NCBI GenBank assembly: GCA_020028535.1
Contig: JAIBHM010000098.1
Span: 1-6,952, forward strand
Reading direction: 5' to 3'
Length of the DNA stretch: 6,952 bases
Source of the DNA: Armatimonadota bacterium
GTDB taxonomy: Bacteria > Sysuimicrobiota > Sysuimicrobiia > Sysuimicrobiales > Kaftiobacteriaceae
Of this stretch, positions 6,103 to 6,952 are shown piece by piece. The number at the start of each line of letters is the position of its first letter. Positions within the stretch are counted from its first letter, which is position 1. The notes under the pieces were generated by a model that ran no database searches, had not been told where the DNA came from, and saw nothing but the letters and a program-made list of their open reading frames with translations. Position numbers and translations under genes: made by a program.

Positions 6103-6761
6103 TTCAAGAGCCGCAGGTAGGTCTGGATGTAGAAGCCGATGCCGCCCGCGCCCACGAAGCCCAGCACCGCCGCCGCCCGGATGTTCGTCTCGAAGCGATA
6201 GAGGGTGAAGGAGAGGAACTGCGGCACGAGCTGCGGCAGCACGCCCCAGCGGAGCACCTGGAGCGGGGTCGCCCCGGTGGCCCGGACAGCCTCGACCGGG
6301 CCAGGCTCGATCGCCTCGATCGCCTCCGAGTAGAGCTTGGCGAGCACGGTGGCGGTGTAGACCACGACGGCCAGCACTCCGGGAAACGGCCCCAGCCCTA
6401 CCGCGGCCACGAAGAACAAGGCGTAGACGAGGGTGTCCACGGCGCGGAAGACATTGAGCACGGAGCGCGCGCCGTAGAAGAGCCAGCCGGGCGCCGCGTT
6501 GCGGGCCGCCGCGAAGCCCATGGGCAGCGCCAGCACCGCGGCGACCGCGGTGCCGACCACCGCGATCTGGATGGTCTGCACCGCCCCGCGGAGGGCGTTG
6601 CCGAGAACCGAAGGATCGGGTGGGAACATGCGGCGCAGGAAGTCCCACATGAACGGCAGCCCTTCGATGACGCGGCCTAGCGAGACCTCGGTGGCCACCG
6701 CCGACCAGATCAAGACCGCGGCGATCACCGTCCAGCCGGCCGAGCGGCTGCCGCGGCTCAT
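6009..6761 (-). CDS. phnE: Phosphonate ABC transporter permease PhnE
   Basis: This is an inner-membrane permease of a PhnCDE-type importer for phosphonates (related systems take up phosphite or phosphate). The product is 250 residues with about six hydrophobic segments. A cytoplasmic EAA loop lies near residues 145-176 (EAIEAIEPGPVEAVRATGAT, then WGVLPQ), followed by the PhnE signature LYRFETNIRAAAVLGFVGAGG and a final membrane helix ending SSRLRARLV. The region NVFRAVDTLVYALFFVAAVGLGPF (split across residues 102-125) matches the family RSxPxLIxALxFVxxVGLGPF pattern. ATG 6761 overlaps the phnC stop (ATGA), showing the order phnC-phnE on the minus strand; no phnD lies between them in this window. 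The gene appears complete, and its stop codon lies exactly where the hpaB sequence begins on the other strand. GC content is higher than in the liv and hpa genes, consistent with a separate origin. Confidence 0.92.
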   Translation of the reverse strand: MSRGSRSAGWTVIAAVLIWSAVATEVSLGRVIEGLPFMWDFLRRMFPPDPSVLGNALRGAVQTIQIAVVGTAVAAVLALPMGFAAARNAAPGWLFYGARSVLNVFRAVDTLVYALFFVAAVGLGPFPGVLAVVVYTATVLAKLYSEAIEAIEPGPVEAVRATGATPLQVLRWGVLPQLVPQFLSFTLYRFETNIRAAAVLGFVGAGGIGFYIQTYLRLLNYPAAATVLLVLVGLVMIVDFASSRLRARLV

Positions 6762-6952
6762 ACGATCGCGCCACCGTCCCCGCCCGCACTCGCGGGGCCA
6801 AAGATGCGTGCGCTTGCCGCCGCGTCGAGCGAGGCCGGGGGGCCGTCGTGGACCACGCGGCCTCGACTGAGCCCGATGATGCGCTGGCCGTACGCCTGGG
6901 CCAGCTCCAGCACGTGGAGCGACGCCACCACCGTGATGCCGTCCTCCCGGTT
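6758..6952 (-). CDS. phnC: Phosphonate ABC transporter ATP-binding protein PhnC, C-terminal fragment at window edge
   Basis: Reading the minus strand from 6952 gives 64 codons then TGA at 6760-6758. The peptide starts NREDGITVVASLHVLELA and continues YGQRIIGLSRGRVVHDGPP, then ARIFGP, which matches the end of PhnC ATPases: the H-loop (switch) His in SLHVLELA, the following amphipathic helix, and the GLxxGRVVxDGPP turn. The Walker A, Q-loop and ABC signature lie beyond the window. PhnC powers phosphonate import through PhnE with the binding protein PhnD. The tail after the family region is rich in Ala, Ser and Gly. The stop overlaps the phnE ATG, so the two are co-translated. Confidence 0.88.
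   Translation of the reverse strand, partial: NREDGITVVASLHVLELAQAYGQRIIGLSRGRVVHDGPPASLDAAASARIFGPASAGGDGGAIV

Noticed and set aside
5968..6801. 277-residue minus-strand open frame overlapping phnE
   Set aside because: It is an out-of-frame reading of phnE, dominated by Arg, Gly and Ala and lacking hydrophobic segments. The phnE frame carries the EAA loop and starts at the ATGA overlap with phnC.
1..6952. tRNA, rRNA, CRISPR, insertion sequence, rho-independent terminator
   Set aside because: I looked for hairpin-plus-T tracts, tandem repeats, transposase motifs and tRNA-like arms and saw none convincing. Nearly all sequence is accounted for by coding regions.

Overview
The window is a gene-dense, high-GC bacterial segment that looks like soil or environmental metagenome DNA. 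GC content, the tightly overlapping operons and a thermophile/Gram-positive-style hpa gene set fit several phyla, so I do not assign a taxon. It contains three blocks. (1) Positions 1-1722, minus strand: two branched-chain-amino-acid-type (HAAT family) ABC transporter permeases, livH and a 3'-truncated livM. (2) Positions 1804-~6009, plus strand: a four-gene operon encoding an FlK-like hotdog thioesterase, a DapA-family aldolase of the HpaI type, the dehydrogenase HpaE and the flavin-dependent oxygenase HpaB. (3) Positions ~6009-6952, minus strand: the phosphonate transporter genes phnE (complete) and phnC (C-terminal end only).

Blocks 1 and 2 are divergent across an 81-bp gap that holds two overlapping inverted repeats. 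A plausible reading is that the Liv-type transporter imports an aromatic acid and the hpa genes degrade it. HpaB would hydroxylate 4-hydroxyphenylacetate to homoprotocatechuate. HpaE would oxidise the ring-cleavage semialdehyde. The DapA-like aldolase would release pyruvate and succinic semialdehyde at the end of the pathway. The ring-cleavage dioxygenase (HpaD), isomerase/decarboxylase (HpaF/HpaG), hydratase (HpaH) and flavin reductase (HpaC) are not in the window. The genes of block 2 overlap stop-to-start (ATGA, GTGA, TAATG), which suggests translational coupling. The thioesterase is the unusual member: it keeps the Thr/Glu/His catalytic triad of fluoroacetyl-CoA thioesterase in register, but has a shortened lid without the specificity Phe.

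The border between blocks 2 and 3 is abrupt. HpaB homology stops after the FFFGDP motif at about 6009. The next 30 codons of its reading frame are simply the antisense of the end of phnE, whose stop codon lies exactly at the border. GC rises past this point. The join is either a real rearrangement that clipped the HpaB C-terminus or a chimeric contig, and this is the main caution when using the window. No RNA gene, CRISPR array, insertion sequence or convincing terminator was seen.
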